Notes: generated by a model from the letters alone, not told the origin. Counted from the first letter of the stretch, positions 1 through 10,261 are shown. The stretch: DNA of 64,000 nt from Effrenium voratum (GCA_963377175.1 CAUJNA010001857.1:564295-628294); one strand, 5' to 3'. Made by a program: numbers and translations.

Positions 1-2
1 AA

Positions 3-870
3 GGATTCAGTCAAGTTGGGGGATCTGATCACTGCTGTTTTGAAAGCGGTGATGTCGCAGATTGTTTTTACAACTTTCAAGTGAAGAGGCTTGCGTCCTG
101 GTTTTCCTTTGATGATAAGTTCACTGTGGGAGAGTTAAGACGCTTGGGTTTCGACCTTGAGACAGTTTTTGACGATGTCGAACAGTGCGAGACGAAGGTG
201 GATGACTCAGACTGGGTTTACGCTTGCTTTGGAGGGCTTCCTATGGGTTGGTCATGGGCCCTATATTTCGCCAACGAAGCGGTTGTTTACCAATCTGCAG
301 CATGCCGGGACTTTGACACTTCAGATGTGATCAGGGACCGGAAGAGACCCCCAAAAGTCCGTCCAGGCTGCCCCGCCATGGGCATATATGTGGACAACGT
401 GCACGCCTCCCCGGCAAAATGGGTGAAGCGTCTTCACGGATTGCAGAGGTGACCCGCAGGTTTGAGGAACTGGGTATCCCTTTTGTGGTTGACAATGTGG
501 AGGCGGCCCTGGTTACAGATTCTCTGGGAATGACGTTGGATTTTCGTGATCAGTGCAGAGTTCGTCCGAAGAGCCGACGAGCCTGGAGACTATGGTTTGC
601 TATCCATGAGATTTTGAGAAAGCCCCGTATACATGGTAGAGTTCTACAAGTTCTGTTGGGACATCTGGTGCACCATTTTCAGCTTTCCAGGTCAGCCATG
701 TCCATCCTCTCAGCTTCGTATCGTTTTGTGGCGGATCACTGGTTCCATCGAGCCCCCCTATGGACAAGCGTCAAGCATGAGCTGCGACAGTGTTTGGGTG
801 TCCTTTTTATTGTGGAATACAATATGTCCTCGGAGACTAGCTTTGAAAATTCATTTGGGGGATTCATCAG
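3..870 (+). pseudogene. Reverse transcriptase domain of the DIRS-like element, frameshifted
   Basis: RT copies the element RNA into DNA. In the first frame (bases 3-452) the motif DVADCFYNF fits the catalytic palm motif A, GLPMGWSWAL fits the conserved LPMG-type motif, and GIYVDN fits the YxDD box, here with N for the second D. The continuation (FEELGIPFVVDN, SLGMTLDF and a thumb-like basic helical stretch) is in another frame from about 419, so one indel lies near 415-430, in or near a run of A. A second frame change near 840-870 leads into the frame used by RNase H (GYSLMVTQASHAEV, EKWRF). The start of the protein is outside the window. The missing second Asp and the two frameshifts suggest a dead copy; the YVDN variant could also be a family feature. 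Confidence 0.82.
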
Positions 871-1735
871 ATATGGGCTATTCCCTAATGGTGACACAGG
901 CCTCTCACGCAGAGGTTCGAGAGGCACTTCAAGATCGAGAGAAGTGGCGTTTCATAACGTCCCATGAGCGCCCCGCCGGCCGGCCTCGCGAGCCTGCAGG
1001 ACACCATGGGCTTCACGCAGAGCCTGAGGACTGGAGGGGCCTGGATTGCAATGATCAAGGTACCCACTATTTGGGATGCAGTGCGGAGCCCTCGCTCGGA
1101 TCCCTCACTTCTTTTGGTCGAGAACTTTCGGACCGGGTCCCTCGCAAAACGACGCGCCGGACCAGGGAGAAACCTCGTTTTCTTTCATCCGAGCCCACCA
1201 TGATTTGTGGACCCCCCATTCCCGACATTTCGCAATGTTGGAGTCAGCAGCATCGATGGCAGCTGATCACAGCCAAAGCCTGGCCTGATCCCAATTTTCA
1301 TATCAACGAGAAGGAGGGCCAAGTATGTTTGATGGGGCTTCGTAGACTGGTGAGATCCACGAAGAATTTGGGGAAAGTTGCTTTATCTATCACCGATAAT
1401 CTCAGTTGCGCTTTGGCCTTTGAGAAGGGCCGATCCAGCTCCGGCCGCTTGAACTTTTTGTGCCGTCGGGCCGCCGCTTACCAGCTGGGAGGCAACATAC
1501 AGTGGCGACTTCGCCATATCCGGAGCGAGCTGAATGCGGCAGACAGGCCTAGCCGAATGTTTGGAAATCGAAGTGACGCATCTCCTTTGAAGACTGGTTT
1601 GGGATCTCATTCATGCAGTGTTGATGTTGATTCGCTGGGGTTATATGGCCACGTGCCGACCGGGAAGGACTTCCGACCTGAGACCCCTTTGTCAACATCG
1701 CGCACAGAGGACACGTTTGAAGCTAAGCCACCTAT
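871..1735 (+). pseudogene. RNase H-like region of the DIRS-like element
   Basis: This region shares its frame with the methyltransferase domain downstream. Motifs typical of DIRS RNase H are visible: PDPNFHINEKEG with a Glu-containing helix, LSITDNLSCALAF (the acidic 'DN' strand), and HIRSELNAADRPSR near 1520-1560, matching the family pattern 'P...N..AD..SR'. It would degrade the RNA strand during reverse transcription. The 1000-1200 part (linker between RT and RNase H) is poorly conserved to my eye. The frame stays open, so this is the best preserved part of the polyprotein, but it is cut off from RT by a frameshift. Confidence 0.75.
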
Positions 1736-2310
1736 TTGTCTTGAGATATTTTCCGGGAGTGGTCACCTTTCCTTGGCGCTCAAGTCTCATGGTCTCCCAG
1801 TTCTGCCTGACATGGAGTGGGCAAAGGGTACAGAGTTCAACTTGCTCCGACAGAGCACCCAACAGGCAGTCCTACGACTCCTGGCATCAGGACGGGTCAG
1901 ATATGTTCATTTTGGCACCCCCTGCGGAGTTTTTAGCAGAGCTCGCCACAATTTGAAGAATTTCCGGACTGCGCGAAGACACGAATCAGAGGGTGTGGCA
2001 TTGGCACTCTTCACTGTCCGCTGTATTCGCATTCTTTTGCGAGTTGGGGGCTACTTTTCAGTGGAGAACCCGCTGCACAGTCGCCTCTGGGACTTTGCGC
2101 CCCTCCAATCCGTTTTCAGACACCGAGATTCCATATTTGTTCGCTGGGACGCAGGTTCGGAGCTCCCTACAAGAAACCAACTGCAATTCTCACAAACATG
2201 AATGTTCTGACAGGTTTGGGTCTCCTATGCCGGTGCAACTGCCGACATCAACAGTTGCGAGGCTCGGAGACCCGCAGGGTGGATGGTAAGTTGAGAAGGG
2301 GGACAAAGGC
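1736..2310 (+). pseudogene. DNA methyltransferase-like domain of the DIRS-like element, one frameshift
   Basis: The segment begins CLEIFSGSGHLSLAL, a glycine-rich SAM-binding motif I. It then has HFGTPCGVFSRAR, with a Pro-Cys pair like motif IV of C5-cytosine methyltransferases, and SVENPLHSRLW, like motif VI (ENV/ENP). DIRS elements often carry a methyltransferase gene, usually described as Dam-like; the TPC/ENP pattern here looks closer to the C5 type. Near 2140-2150 the natural continuation (FGAPYKKPTAIL, HQQLRG) shifts to another frame, which continues to about 2440. The domain has no known essential role in transposition. The frameshift should inactivate this copy. Confidence 0.75.
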
Positions 2311-2315
2311 TTCTT

Positions 2316-3644
2316 TTGCTGGCGAGTATCCTACGTCACTGTGTATGGCTTGGGCATCTTTGGTTGTGGAATTCTTTGGTTCTAGGGCCAGTAGTTCTCA
2401 GGCGATCCGTCGACTCAGTCATGAGTTCAAATCTGCGCTCATGGGGGCAACGCGTTGCTCGCACAGACAGAGCCGCCGTGATGTCAGAAGAACTGCTGAA
2501 GGCGGCGACTTCGAAGAGATCGCCGATGCCATCCCCGAAGCCGAGAAGTTCATCCGCGAGAGGGGCGTCATCTTTGGTCAGTACACCAAGCAGCAAATCC
2601 TCCTCGTTGGCCAGAGACAAGAAGGGCAAACTGCCACCCAGGGTTGATCTGACCAAGCGACCCATTGAAGGTCCGCGAAAACTGGCCACCCTGAAGGTGA
2701 CTCAGAAGACTCTGGATAAATATCACCTTGAGATTGAACGTTGATCTCACTGGCTTGGCTTGAAGCATGGCAAGTTTCCCTTTTTCAGAGACGCAGCCAA
2801 GCTGGATCGCCAAGTTGGGCTATACATGAACTATCTCCATGACGAGATGGAAGTTGAGCCACACCATGCATCATACCTCATCTACGGCCTTCAGCTGCTC
2901 CACAACACAGGGCCAAAGGGCCACTTTCTCTGCGGCGCCAAAGACGCTCTGGCTGGCTGGAACAAGGAACGCCCTGGCCGGTCCCGACTCCCACTGCCTG
3001 AGGAGTGTATTTTCGATGTAGCCGCAACTCTTCTTGACCAGGGAAGACTTGATGTGGCAATGGCCATGGTCCTTCAGTTCCACTGCTACCTTAGGCCCTC
3101 TGAGGTCTTGGGATTGACTAAGGATCACGTTGCCGAGCCTTCGGCGGGAAGATACAGAAAGTGGGGCCTCGTCATTTCACCTTTCGATTTGGGGGTTGCC
3201 TCCAAGAACGGCAGTTTCGACGAGGCCGTCCTGATTGCAGATATCCCTGGATTTGAATGGATTGGGGTTGCTATGGGCCTCTACATGAAACAAGCTGGGC
3301 ATGAACTCTTTCCTCGTTGTACGTTGGCACAGTATGAAAATGTGCTCACTGCCACCGCAGCGAAATTGAAGTACTCTGCGGGAATTTTCCTCCCTCACGT
3401 TTTGCGGCACTCTGGCCCTAGCTGCGACCACTATCATGGCAGGCGCGACCTGATGGCCATTCAGCGTCGAGGACGGTGGCTTGCAAAAGGTTCAGTGCGA
3501 AGATATGAGAAACATGCAGTTCTCATCCGCCAGTGGCGGACCGTGTCTTCATCACGCCATGCTGGCATTCTGAAGCAATCTCAAGAGTTTCCCAGCAAGC
3601 TGATAAAAGCCTTGCGACAGAACGGTAATGCCAGAACCAGATAA
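2316..3644 (+). pseudogene. Tyrosine recombinase (integrase) of the DIRS-like element, one internal stop
   Basis: This enzyme would insert the circular DNA copy. An N-terminal core-binding region (TQKTLDKYHLEIER) is separated from the rest by a single in-frame TGA at 2742-2744, after which the same frame runs 294 codons to 3644. Catalytic residues can be placed: the first Arg in FHCYLRPSEVLGL, the H-x-x-R box in LPHVLRHSG, a later RRGRW helix, and the nucleophile Tyr in VRRYEKHA. The spacing is normal for DIRS/Crypton tyrosine recombinases. Except for the stop the domain seems intact. The ORF ends only ten bases before the B1 repeat. Confidence 0.9.
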
Positions 3645-3653
3645 TGGATTTTG

Positions 3654-3834
3654 GAAGAGGCATGCATGCATTGCTGATGTGGCCAAGCTGTGAATGGAAC
3701 AGAAATTGATCCAATCACATTTGCCCTTTTTGCACGGCAGCGATAGATCGTCAGCAGCACATCATACAGATCCTTGTGGTGCAGTCAAAAGGAGCTGCGC
3801 AGATGGGCATCGTTTTCGCTGCTCACAGATTGTA
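3654..3834 (+). repeat. B1 copy of the split direct repeat
   Basis: This 181-bp block recurs exactly 280 bases downstream (3934-4114) with one visible difference, A at 3686 versus T at 3966. It begins directly after the recombinase stop. In PAT/Ngaro elements the B1 repeat closes the internal region and is used with A2-B2 to rebuild the ends through a circular intermediate. Confidence 0.92.
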
Positions 3835-3933
3835 TAGGTTGGAAACATGTTTAATCTCGGGGCGTGCATCCAGATGCCCGCTCATTTCAATCTCAAGCTC
3901 CTGTTTTCTACCCCGTGGCCATGCCCTAGCCTT
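3835..3933 (+). repeat. A2 segment between B1 and B2
   Basis: A 99-bp unique segment sits exactly between the two 181-bp repeats. In the split-direct-repeat model it should be a copy of the missing left terminal repeat A1. No copy is present elsewhere in the window, as expected if A1 lies left of base 1. Confidence 0.7.
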
Positions 3934-4114
3934 GAAGAGGCATGCATGCATTGCTGATGTGGCCATGCTGTGAATGGAACAGAAATTGATCCAATCACAT
4001 TTGCCCTTTTTGCACGGCAGCGATAGATCGTCAGCAGCACATCATACAGATCCTTGTGGTGCAGTCAAAAGGAGCTGCGCAGATGGGCATCGTTTTCGCT
4101 GCTCACAGATTGTA
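3934..4114 (+). repeat. B2 copy of the split direct repeat, right end of the element
   Basis: Second copy of the 181-bp block. Identity with B1 stops at 4114: B1 continues 'taggtt' and this copy continues 'acattg'. Base 4114 is therefore the likely right terminus. No target-site duplication is expected for this class. Confidence 0.9.
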
Positions 4115-4174
4115 ACATTGGCTCACTACTGTCTGCCCCGTTTCACTGCATCTCGATAGGCCGAACTACCAGCA

Positions 4175-5320
4175 ATGGCTGGAACTACGCCCATGGATGC
4201 GACTACGCTGGATGTCATGCCGATGGAGGTTACTACATCAGCGCCAGAGACTACTCTGACTCTGCCCGTCGAACAACAGGCTGGCAGTACTACACCGGAC
4301 CGTGTTTTCACACCACCGGATCGGCAGGGCACTACCGACTCCAGCAGCATGGCTACTTTGGCCACACCACCACCTGAGGCCTACAACTCCCTCAACTACA
4401 ACTTCAATCACCAACTACCCACACCGGCACCTTTCTACAGACCCGACGACATCTTGGCACACCTCACTACAATTGAGAACAACATCCCTGACACTCCAGC
4501 GATCGACCCGGAGCAGAACTACTTCAGGGTCTACGTGGCTTTGACGCTCGAGGAGTTCCAACTACTAAGTCAACAACAAACTACACCCATCCCCGAGCTC
4601 AACTACAACCTACCAGTTCACGACCTACCTTCAGACCTACGGATGCCACACTACGACTCACTACCTCTTCACCTACGTCTTTCAGAGGCAGTCAACTTCT
4701 ACTACTACAACCTAACATCACTACACCTCACAACTCAGTACACCAACTCGATGGTCATCATCCAACTACACATTCCACCAGAAGTTCTACTACGATTTGT
4801 CAGTGCTGGACAACTCATCAACTTCTGCCGCGACTACGTGAGCCACATGATCTCAATCAAAGACGAGCACCACCTACCTACACGCCAGCTACATCAACGA
4901 CTACACCGAATCACCTACAACTTGGACCAGATCACCACTACATTCAACCTGTCCAACAACTTCATTTGGAACTACCACATGCCCCTGTACCTACCAGAAC
5001 TACTCAACTACTTCGACCAACCGCAACAACTTCAAGACCACCACTACAAGTCCATCAACACGATGCTACACAAAAGTGTCACCTACTACGGCATCACCCT
5101 CCTCACGGCTACAAATCTTTCCATACAACACAAACTACTACTCCACAACTACCTCACTACAACCGGCCAAGCACTTGCACCACCAGAATGCGACTACAAC
5201 CGCCTCCGTGGCGGTCCAGACTTCCTCAACACATTCACTACCAACCACTATGCAGGCTTGGACTACCGCATCAGCCAAGTCCAGAACTACCGAGTCCAAC
5301 ACTGGACTAAGCACACCTAA
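4175..5320 (+). CDS. 381-codon open frame in CTAC-saturated DNA, function unknown
   Basis: The frame starts with ATG 60 bases after the retroelement end and runs to a TAA at 5318-5320. The product is rich in Thr, Tyr, Leu, Asn, His and Pro, poor in charged residues, and has no signal peptide or family motif that I recognise; mid-protein segments such as PPEVLLRFVSAGQLINF look amphipathic. The DNA is remarkable: the word CTAC is massively over-represented (five times in 4621-4680 and five in 4861-4920, where about 0.2 per 60 bases is expected). It falls in all three codon phases (Asn-Tyr, Leu-His and Thr-Thr pairs). The bias therefore acts on DNA, not on protein, and stops are rare in such DNA, so the long frame may be accidental. 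Codon use differs from the GC-rich exons elsewhere. Confidence 0.35.
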   Translation: MAGTTPMDATTLDVMPMEVTTSAPETTLTLPVEQQAGSTTPDRVFTPPDRQGTTDSSSMATLATPPPEAYNSLNYNFNHQLPTPAPFYRPDDILAHLTTIENNIPDTPAIDPEQNYFRVYVALTLEEFQLLSQQQTTPIPELNYNLPVHDLPSDLRMPHYDSLPLHLRLSEAVNFYYYNLTSLHLTTQYTNSMVIIQLHIPPEVLLRFVSAGQLINFCRDYVSHMISIKDEHHLPTRQLHQRLHRITYNLDQITTTFNLSNNFIWNYHMPLYLPELLNYFDQPQQLQDHHYKSINTMLHKSVTYYGITLLTATNLSIQHKLLLHNYLTTTGQALAPPECDYNRLRGGPDFLNTFTTNHYAGLDYRISQVQNYRVQHWTKHT

Positions 5321-5782
5321 TCTCTAGGTGGAGCTGCAACTACGTGCTGTACTACGTCATCGTACTACGAGATGACTGAGAGCCATTTAGGGTTCTTGTA
5401 CAGCAATTTCACTTTTTGATAATTTGAAGGTTAGTTGAACTACAGACAGCAGCGCTGTGGATACCTACCTTCGGTCATCTTTTTTAAGAGACCACATGCC
5501 TGTTCGCTACAGTAGCATCGGCAAACAACATGTGCATTCGTTTTTGCCACTACTGTCAATACCACCTTTTGGGTCTATGGTTAAAGGACACTACTCTTTT
5601 AACCAAGGGGCCGTGTCAAATATCATGTTGCACTACTTGTCACTTGTGCATGCATGATGTACACTACCCGACTGCAGGCCTTGAGTCTACCAGGAAAAGA
5701 GTGCATGCTGCCTAACTACATTTGTGTTTGTGACAACAGAAACAACACTTGCACTTGCAGTAAAGTACCAACGTATTTTAAC
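5321..5782. other. CTAC-enriched spacer without a recognised gene
   Basis: The CTAC/ACTAC enrichment continues past the stop codon, as in the stretches around 5340-5370, 5510, 5590 and 5650-5720. This supports a compositional property of the locus rather than of the reading frame. I see no gene here. Confidence 0.5.
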
Positions 5783-5800
5783 GAGAGAGAGAGAGAGAGT

Positions 5801-5874
<74 letters not shown>
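5783..5874. repeat. (GA)n microsatellite
   Basis: An almost pure GA run of about 90 bases with two small interruptions near 5800-5807. It is followed by purine-rich GGGAGA words to about 5900. Arg-Glu repeats read from it are an artefact. Confidence 0.97.
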
Positions 5875-5876
<2 letters not shown>

Positions 5877-6053
5877 CAAGTGGGAGAGGGAGAGGGAAAG
5901 CTTTAAAGGGAAATGAAAAAGAAGCCAGACATCTTGAGGGTTCCCTTATTCGGAGACTCGGGAACAAAGCCATCGGTTTGGCTGTGGCCTCAAACTATAG
6001 AAGTCTTTTACAAGCCTTGGAATGGCCAGACAGTGTGTTCTAGACACTGCCAG

Positions 6054-6124
6054 GTCATTTGTCGCTACACAACGCCGCTGGAGGTGATCGATCGCAATGG
6101 CGCGGTGTGCTACTTGTCAGCAGG
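6054..6124 (+). CDS. Exon-like segment, product unknown
   Basis: The segment is preceded by CTGCCAG and followed by GG|GTCTGC. It is open in one frame with mostly G/C third positions and a natural-looking peptide beginning VICRYTTPLEVIDRNG. It ends in phase 2, which fits the next candidate exon. I do not recognise the protein. Confidence 0.45.
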
Positions 6125-6225
6125 GTCTGCATACAGACAGGAGGGAAATTGAGGGACTCCTCAATGGTTTCTACAATCCGACCTTGTTTGGCAACTTGTT
6201 TTGTTCAGAACCTTGTCTTCGAAAG

Positions 6226-6277
6226 CGGGGCCGAAAGGCAAAGCCAAAATCTGGAAGGGAGGTTCACAATCGGAGAG
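6226..6277 (+). CDS. Exon-like segment, possible partner of 6054-6124
   Basis: After GAAAG the segment starts with one base that completes a codon, matching the phase-2 end of the preceding candidate. It reads GAERQSQNLEGRFTIGE and stops at GAG|GTTGCT. Third positions are less biased, so this is weaker than its neighbour. Confidence 0.3.
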
Positions 6278-7284
6278 GTTGCTGCTTGACCGCAGAAGGG
6301 GGGGTCTCAAAGTTGGAATCGGTTCCCCAAAATGGCAAGGGTTGCTTGTTGGGGTTTCCCTCAACACCAACCAAAAGGGGGTTCTTCCCCAAAAGTGATG
6401 AATGCCCTCCTCATGGGACACCCCCGAGTATGAACCAACTGGGTTGCGACCAGGAGGAATTTGCCTGGGAGATGGCGATTGTTTGAAAGATGGAGCTCTT
6501 TGAATTGCTTTTGATTTTGCAGGGCAGAGGCCATGTTGTCACCGGCGTTGTCGATTTGGATGAGAGTTGTTGACGCCACCCGTCATTTTGGGGTATTCGA
6601 ATCCCTAGTTTGACACATGCCCAATCGGGTCTTCGGAACGACCCTGATCTTTGCACGCAAGGGCTTGGCCGCCGGTCCCACAAAAAGACGATTTTTGGAC
6701 GACGCTTGCATTCATTGATTCCACACGAAGGGGTTCCGATGCACATCCGTGGAGGTTCAGGCAGGGCAAGGGCCATGTTGTCTCAATATTAGACCCACAG
6801 AAAATGGATGGTGTTCTTTGGTTTCCCTTCAATCCAACGCCACAATGTAATAGAAGGGCTCGGAACGATTGCCGCCTGCTGGCGCCTAGCCTTTTGTCTT
6901 GCCTTTGGGTGACGCGTTTTGTGGTCTGCGAGGTTCTTTCCCTCAAAGTGCGTGTTTTTTCCTTGGCTCTGTTTCAGACGAGAGTCGTGGGCGCCACTTT
7001 CTTTCGGTGTGTCCTGACGGACACTGGACACTGGGCCCACTTCTGAGGCTTCAATAGGCTTCCAATATCCTTTACTTGAGCAGCTTGCTCTCAACGGAGA
7101 GCTCAGCTGTGGCATCATTTAAATCCGAGAACAGGTCTTCATTATCTTCATCAAACTCAGCGTAGGTAAGGGCTCATTCAGTACGAATACAAATTTGATT
7201 TTTGTCTAAATGGCACCCCAAACCCCCGTTCGAATCACGCCCCCTATAAACGACTAGCCGTGTGCCCTGCGTCGATTCGCGCAG
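6278..7284. other. Probable intron or spacer with diverged palindromic repeats
   Basis: No gene is seen. Near 6343-6400 and 6815-6845 there are diverged words of the GGTTTCCCTTCAA / CCAACCAAAAGGG family found across the window. Confidence 0.4.
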
Positions 7285-7440
7285 CGAGGCTACATGAACC
7301 TGAATCTCTGCTATGAGGCCTTCCGCGACGTGAAGGTCTCCTGGATCCGTGTCTTTGACCGCGACATAGCCATCCGTTACCTGCCCTGGATGCTTTGGAT
7401 CCTCGGCCTGAATGACGCCCCAAAATGTCTCACTCTTTGA
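7285..7440 (+). CDS. Terminal exon of an unidentified + strand gene
   Basis: After TTCGCGCAG the frame opens in phase 0 and runs 51 codons to TGA at 7438-7440. Third positions are almost all G or C. The peptide has the features of a real protein (RGYMNLNLCYEAFRDV, then SWIRVFDRDIAIRY) and ends with a hydrophobic, Trp-rich segment (LPWMLWILGL) that could touch a membrane. It contains no ATG near its start, consistent with an internal or terminal exon. A long open frame on the opposite strand is its mirror image and lacks the codon bias. I do not recognise the family. Confidence 0.6.
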   Translation, partial: RGYMNLNLCYEAFRDVKVSWIRVFDRDIAIRYLPWMLWILGLNDAPKCLTL

Positions 7441-8572
7441 GGTTGTGGACTCACTTTTTGGGAAGGTCAGTCCCAGTCGTGGTTGCATCCTTGGTCGTTT
7501 CCTACATTCCCGTTTGAAGAGCCGCTTTTTGTTCATCACCTTGTGGGCCACTTTCTTGCTGGGGTGAGAACCCTGTTAGGAAAAAACATCAGGGGGGCCC
7601 TCTGCATAATTGCTTTGTTGCCGTATCTAGGATGCTTGGAAGCACAGCCACTTGAACAAGTGAATATGGCCACAATTCCCTTGCGGTTGCTTGCTACATC
7701 CACCGGCAGAAAAGAGTATGCCCATATTGCGGAGTGCTGTTCGAAGGCTTCTCGCCTCTGGGTTAATCATGAGTATTCGACCGGAACCCAAGCTGCAAAT
7801 TCCCGAGCCCGGTGTTTTCTGGGATTGCGAATAGAAGTTGGCCCAGCGGAGGAGTCTCCTTTGGGGAACCCAGAACAGGGATCTCCTTTTTAGATAACCC
7901 AGAAAGGAGTGCTTTCCTTCTACTGAAGAGTTGAAAGATTCGTCAGCATGTGGTTGTTCAGGAGGAGAGAAGTTGTTCCACGACTTTTTTGGGTCCTAGG
8001 CTCGGGTGCTTCAAGCGGCAAAGGTGTTCCTGTTAAAGTTTGGCTTCATTTTGTTTGCACCAACAAAGGTCCTCCCATGTGGTGAGTTTGGGGTGCAGGT
8101 GCGCTTGGCTCAAAGCTTCGTGTCTCCCAAACGCCTCCGGCCCCCGAACCGAAGACTACAGAAACGTTCAAAAGGAAGCCTAGAGCCTCTTCTAAGAGGC
8201 TGCCTTTTGAACCTTTCCTGGTGCTTTTGTGGGCCTTTGGTTAGCTGGGGTCTCCTTTGAATTAGCTTTACACAATCTAAGATACACTCAGTAAGAGTAG
8301 ATGATGTGAGTCAAAAGCCATGGGTTGTCCACTTCTTGGCATTTTGTCTCCAGAGCGTCGTTTGACAAATCGGTCAAACACTGAAACCGAGCTGGGAGTT
8401 GTTGGACTTTCGGCTGAACGTTGAACGAGCTTCTTCATATTTGTTTGGTTCCGATACTGTATATGTTCAACAAACACGTAAGAGCAAGGGTGATCAAGAA
8501 TGTACGCAATGCTTTCCCAGGTGCTTTCATCCTGAGCCGACCGCAGCCTAAGTCGTTTGCTCAAACACCCAC
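7441..8572. other. Spacer, no convincing gene
   Basis: An open stretch at 8100-8260 after GTGCAG reads VRLAQSFVSPKRLRPPN and then degenerates; I cannot support it as an exon. The rest is AT/GC-mixed DNA without recognisable features. Confidence 0.3.
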
Positions 8573-8574
8573 CC

Positions 8575-8670
8575 ATGGTCAAGGGGCCTGTGGCTGCCGA
8601 AGGGCCCTTCAGGGTCATACTGAACGCGGATCCAGAGACCAAAATTCAGTATATGCCCTGGTTGATTTCA
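8575..8670 (+). CDS. Exon-like segment, product unknown
   Basis: A frame with strong G/C third-position bias reads MVKGPVAAEGPFRVILNADP and continues to IQYMPW. Upstream CCGCAG or CTGAG could serve as acceptor; the end is uncertain (the frame stays open to a TGA at about 8730). I do not recognise the protein. It may belong with 7285-7440 or with a separate gene. Confidence 0.4.
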
Positions 8671-9269
8671 AGGGGGGTGTCAGGTCTTGTGGGGAGCCTT
8701 TACTTTTTGGGCAAACACCTCTTTTGATTCGCCGGGGCTGATGAGCCCGGGGTCAACATTAGACTGGGGTTGAACCAAAAGCATTTGACCCTTCGTGGAC
8801 GAAGAGAAGACTTCACACTCTGAACACCCACCCATCACGCCTTCTCAAAATCCGACTTCTTGTTTGCAGGCTAACCTCGAACCCCGAAAACCCTCATTTG
8901 TAGCGGGATCTCGAATCTCGTGTTCGGTGAGTGGTGCGGGGGCGGGCTTGGTTGGACTTGGGGCTGGATCGAGGATTTGGAACGCCGGCAACATGGGCCT
9001 CTTCTCTATGCTGGCCCCTTCGCCTTCAAGTGAACAGTATCCCGCGGTCCCCTAACGGATACATTTGGTCTTGGAGGATGTCACGTTGATGAACCCAGTG
9101 CACCCTTGAGCATGTTTGTTTGTTTTGATGGGTTCACCACTTGAGATAGTCAAGCTCATGTCAGGACAGACTTTTGGGTTCCAACACTTAAGGGGTCCAA
9201 CTCCTGGGTGTTCGTCGTAGGTCTGATCCCCTCCCCCCAGCTTCGTTGGCCCCCCCCTGGTAGCCCACT
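8671..9269. other. Spacer, weakly coding-like at 8925-9052
   Basis: One frame between 8925 and the TAA at about 9053 is Gly/Ala/Ser-rich and GC-rich, but it has no clear splice borders. Nothing else is seen. Confidence 0.25.
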
Positions 9270-10140
9270 TCTATAATTACTTGCAACTACTATTATTGCT
9301 CTACTACTACTTCAACTTCTAGTATAACAACTACTAAGTCTACTTCTTCTACTACTAGTACCACAACCACACTAGTGCTACTAGACTACTAACTGCCACT
9401 ACTACATTGCTATTGACAACTACTACAACTACTAGATAGTACCATTGCCAACTACTTGCTACTAATAATGCAAACACTACTACATACTTTTGCCACTACT
9501 GTTACTGTTACCACCATGTTTTTACCACGACTGCTTCCACCACAACTACTGGTTGCTACTGACCGACTTATCGTAGACTACGACTACTACTACTACGACT
9601 ACTTCCACTGCCAGTTCTAACCTATGAGTTGCTTTATTACTTAAAGACTTGCTAAAGCCTACATTCCAAAATGACAGTTTGACCATGTCTCTTCTCACTT
9701 CCTCCAAGTACCACTACTGCCACTACTACTACTTACCAAGTTACTACTACCAGACTACCATGATCCATTCACTGCTAACTACAACTACTACTAGTACTAC
9801 TGCTGCTATGCTACCACTGCTTTTCTACCACCACTACGTCATCTACAATTACTGCCAGCCACTTTCCCACTTCCTACCACTACCACTACCACTACTACCA
9901 CCGACCACGCATACAATTGCAACTTACTAAACATATTCCTACCGCACGCAAACTAAAAATCCTACAACGCTATGCTGCTACTACTAGCCTACTACTAAGT
10001 ACTACTAGACTTCTCTTGCTACGATTACTACTACTACGACTGGAACTACCACAACCAAGCAGCTACTGCTACTACCAACTAGTACTCCTACTACCACTAC
10101 CACTACCACTAGTACTACTACTACTACTGCTACAACTACA

Positions 10141-10214
<74 letters not shown>

Positions 10215-10228
10215 ATACTACTACTACA

Positions 10229-10261
<33 letters not shown>

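Larger units (their letters stand above)
1..4114 (+). mobile_element. DIRS/PAT-group tyrosine-recombinase retrotransposon, 5'-truncated by the window edge
   Basis: The stretch carries, in order, reverse transcriptase motifs, an RNase H-like region, a methyltransferase-like domain and a tyrosine recombinase. This order is known for DIRS-superfamily retrotransposons, which integrate with a tyrosine recombinase rather than a DDE integrase. The right end is a near-identical 181-bp repeat on both sides of a 99-bp segment, the B1-A2-B2 lay-out of PAT/Ngaro-type split direct repeats; the A1 partner should lie left of base 1. Frameshifts and in-frame stops in every domain indicate an inactive copy, although the terminal repeats are almost identical, so decay is probably recent. 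Low similarity to LTR elements and the lack of LTRs argue against Gypsy/Copia. Confidence 0.88.

Noticed and set aside
5654..6043. Frames with long Arg-Glu or Ser-Leu repeats
   Set aside because: Translation of the GA microsatellite.
7220..7250. tRNA T-loop-like GTTCGAATC
   Set aside because: No acceptor, D or anticodon stems can be drawn around it.
7174..7551. 125-codon frame on the - strand
   Set aside because: Mirror image of the strongly codon-biased + strand exon 7285-7440.
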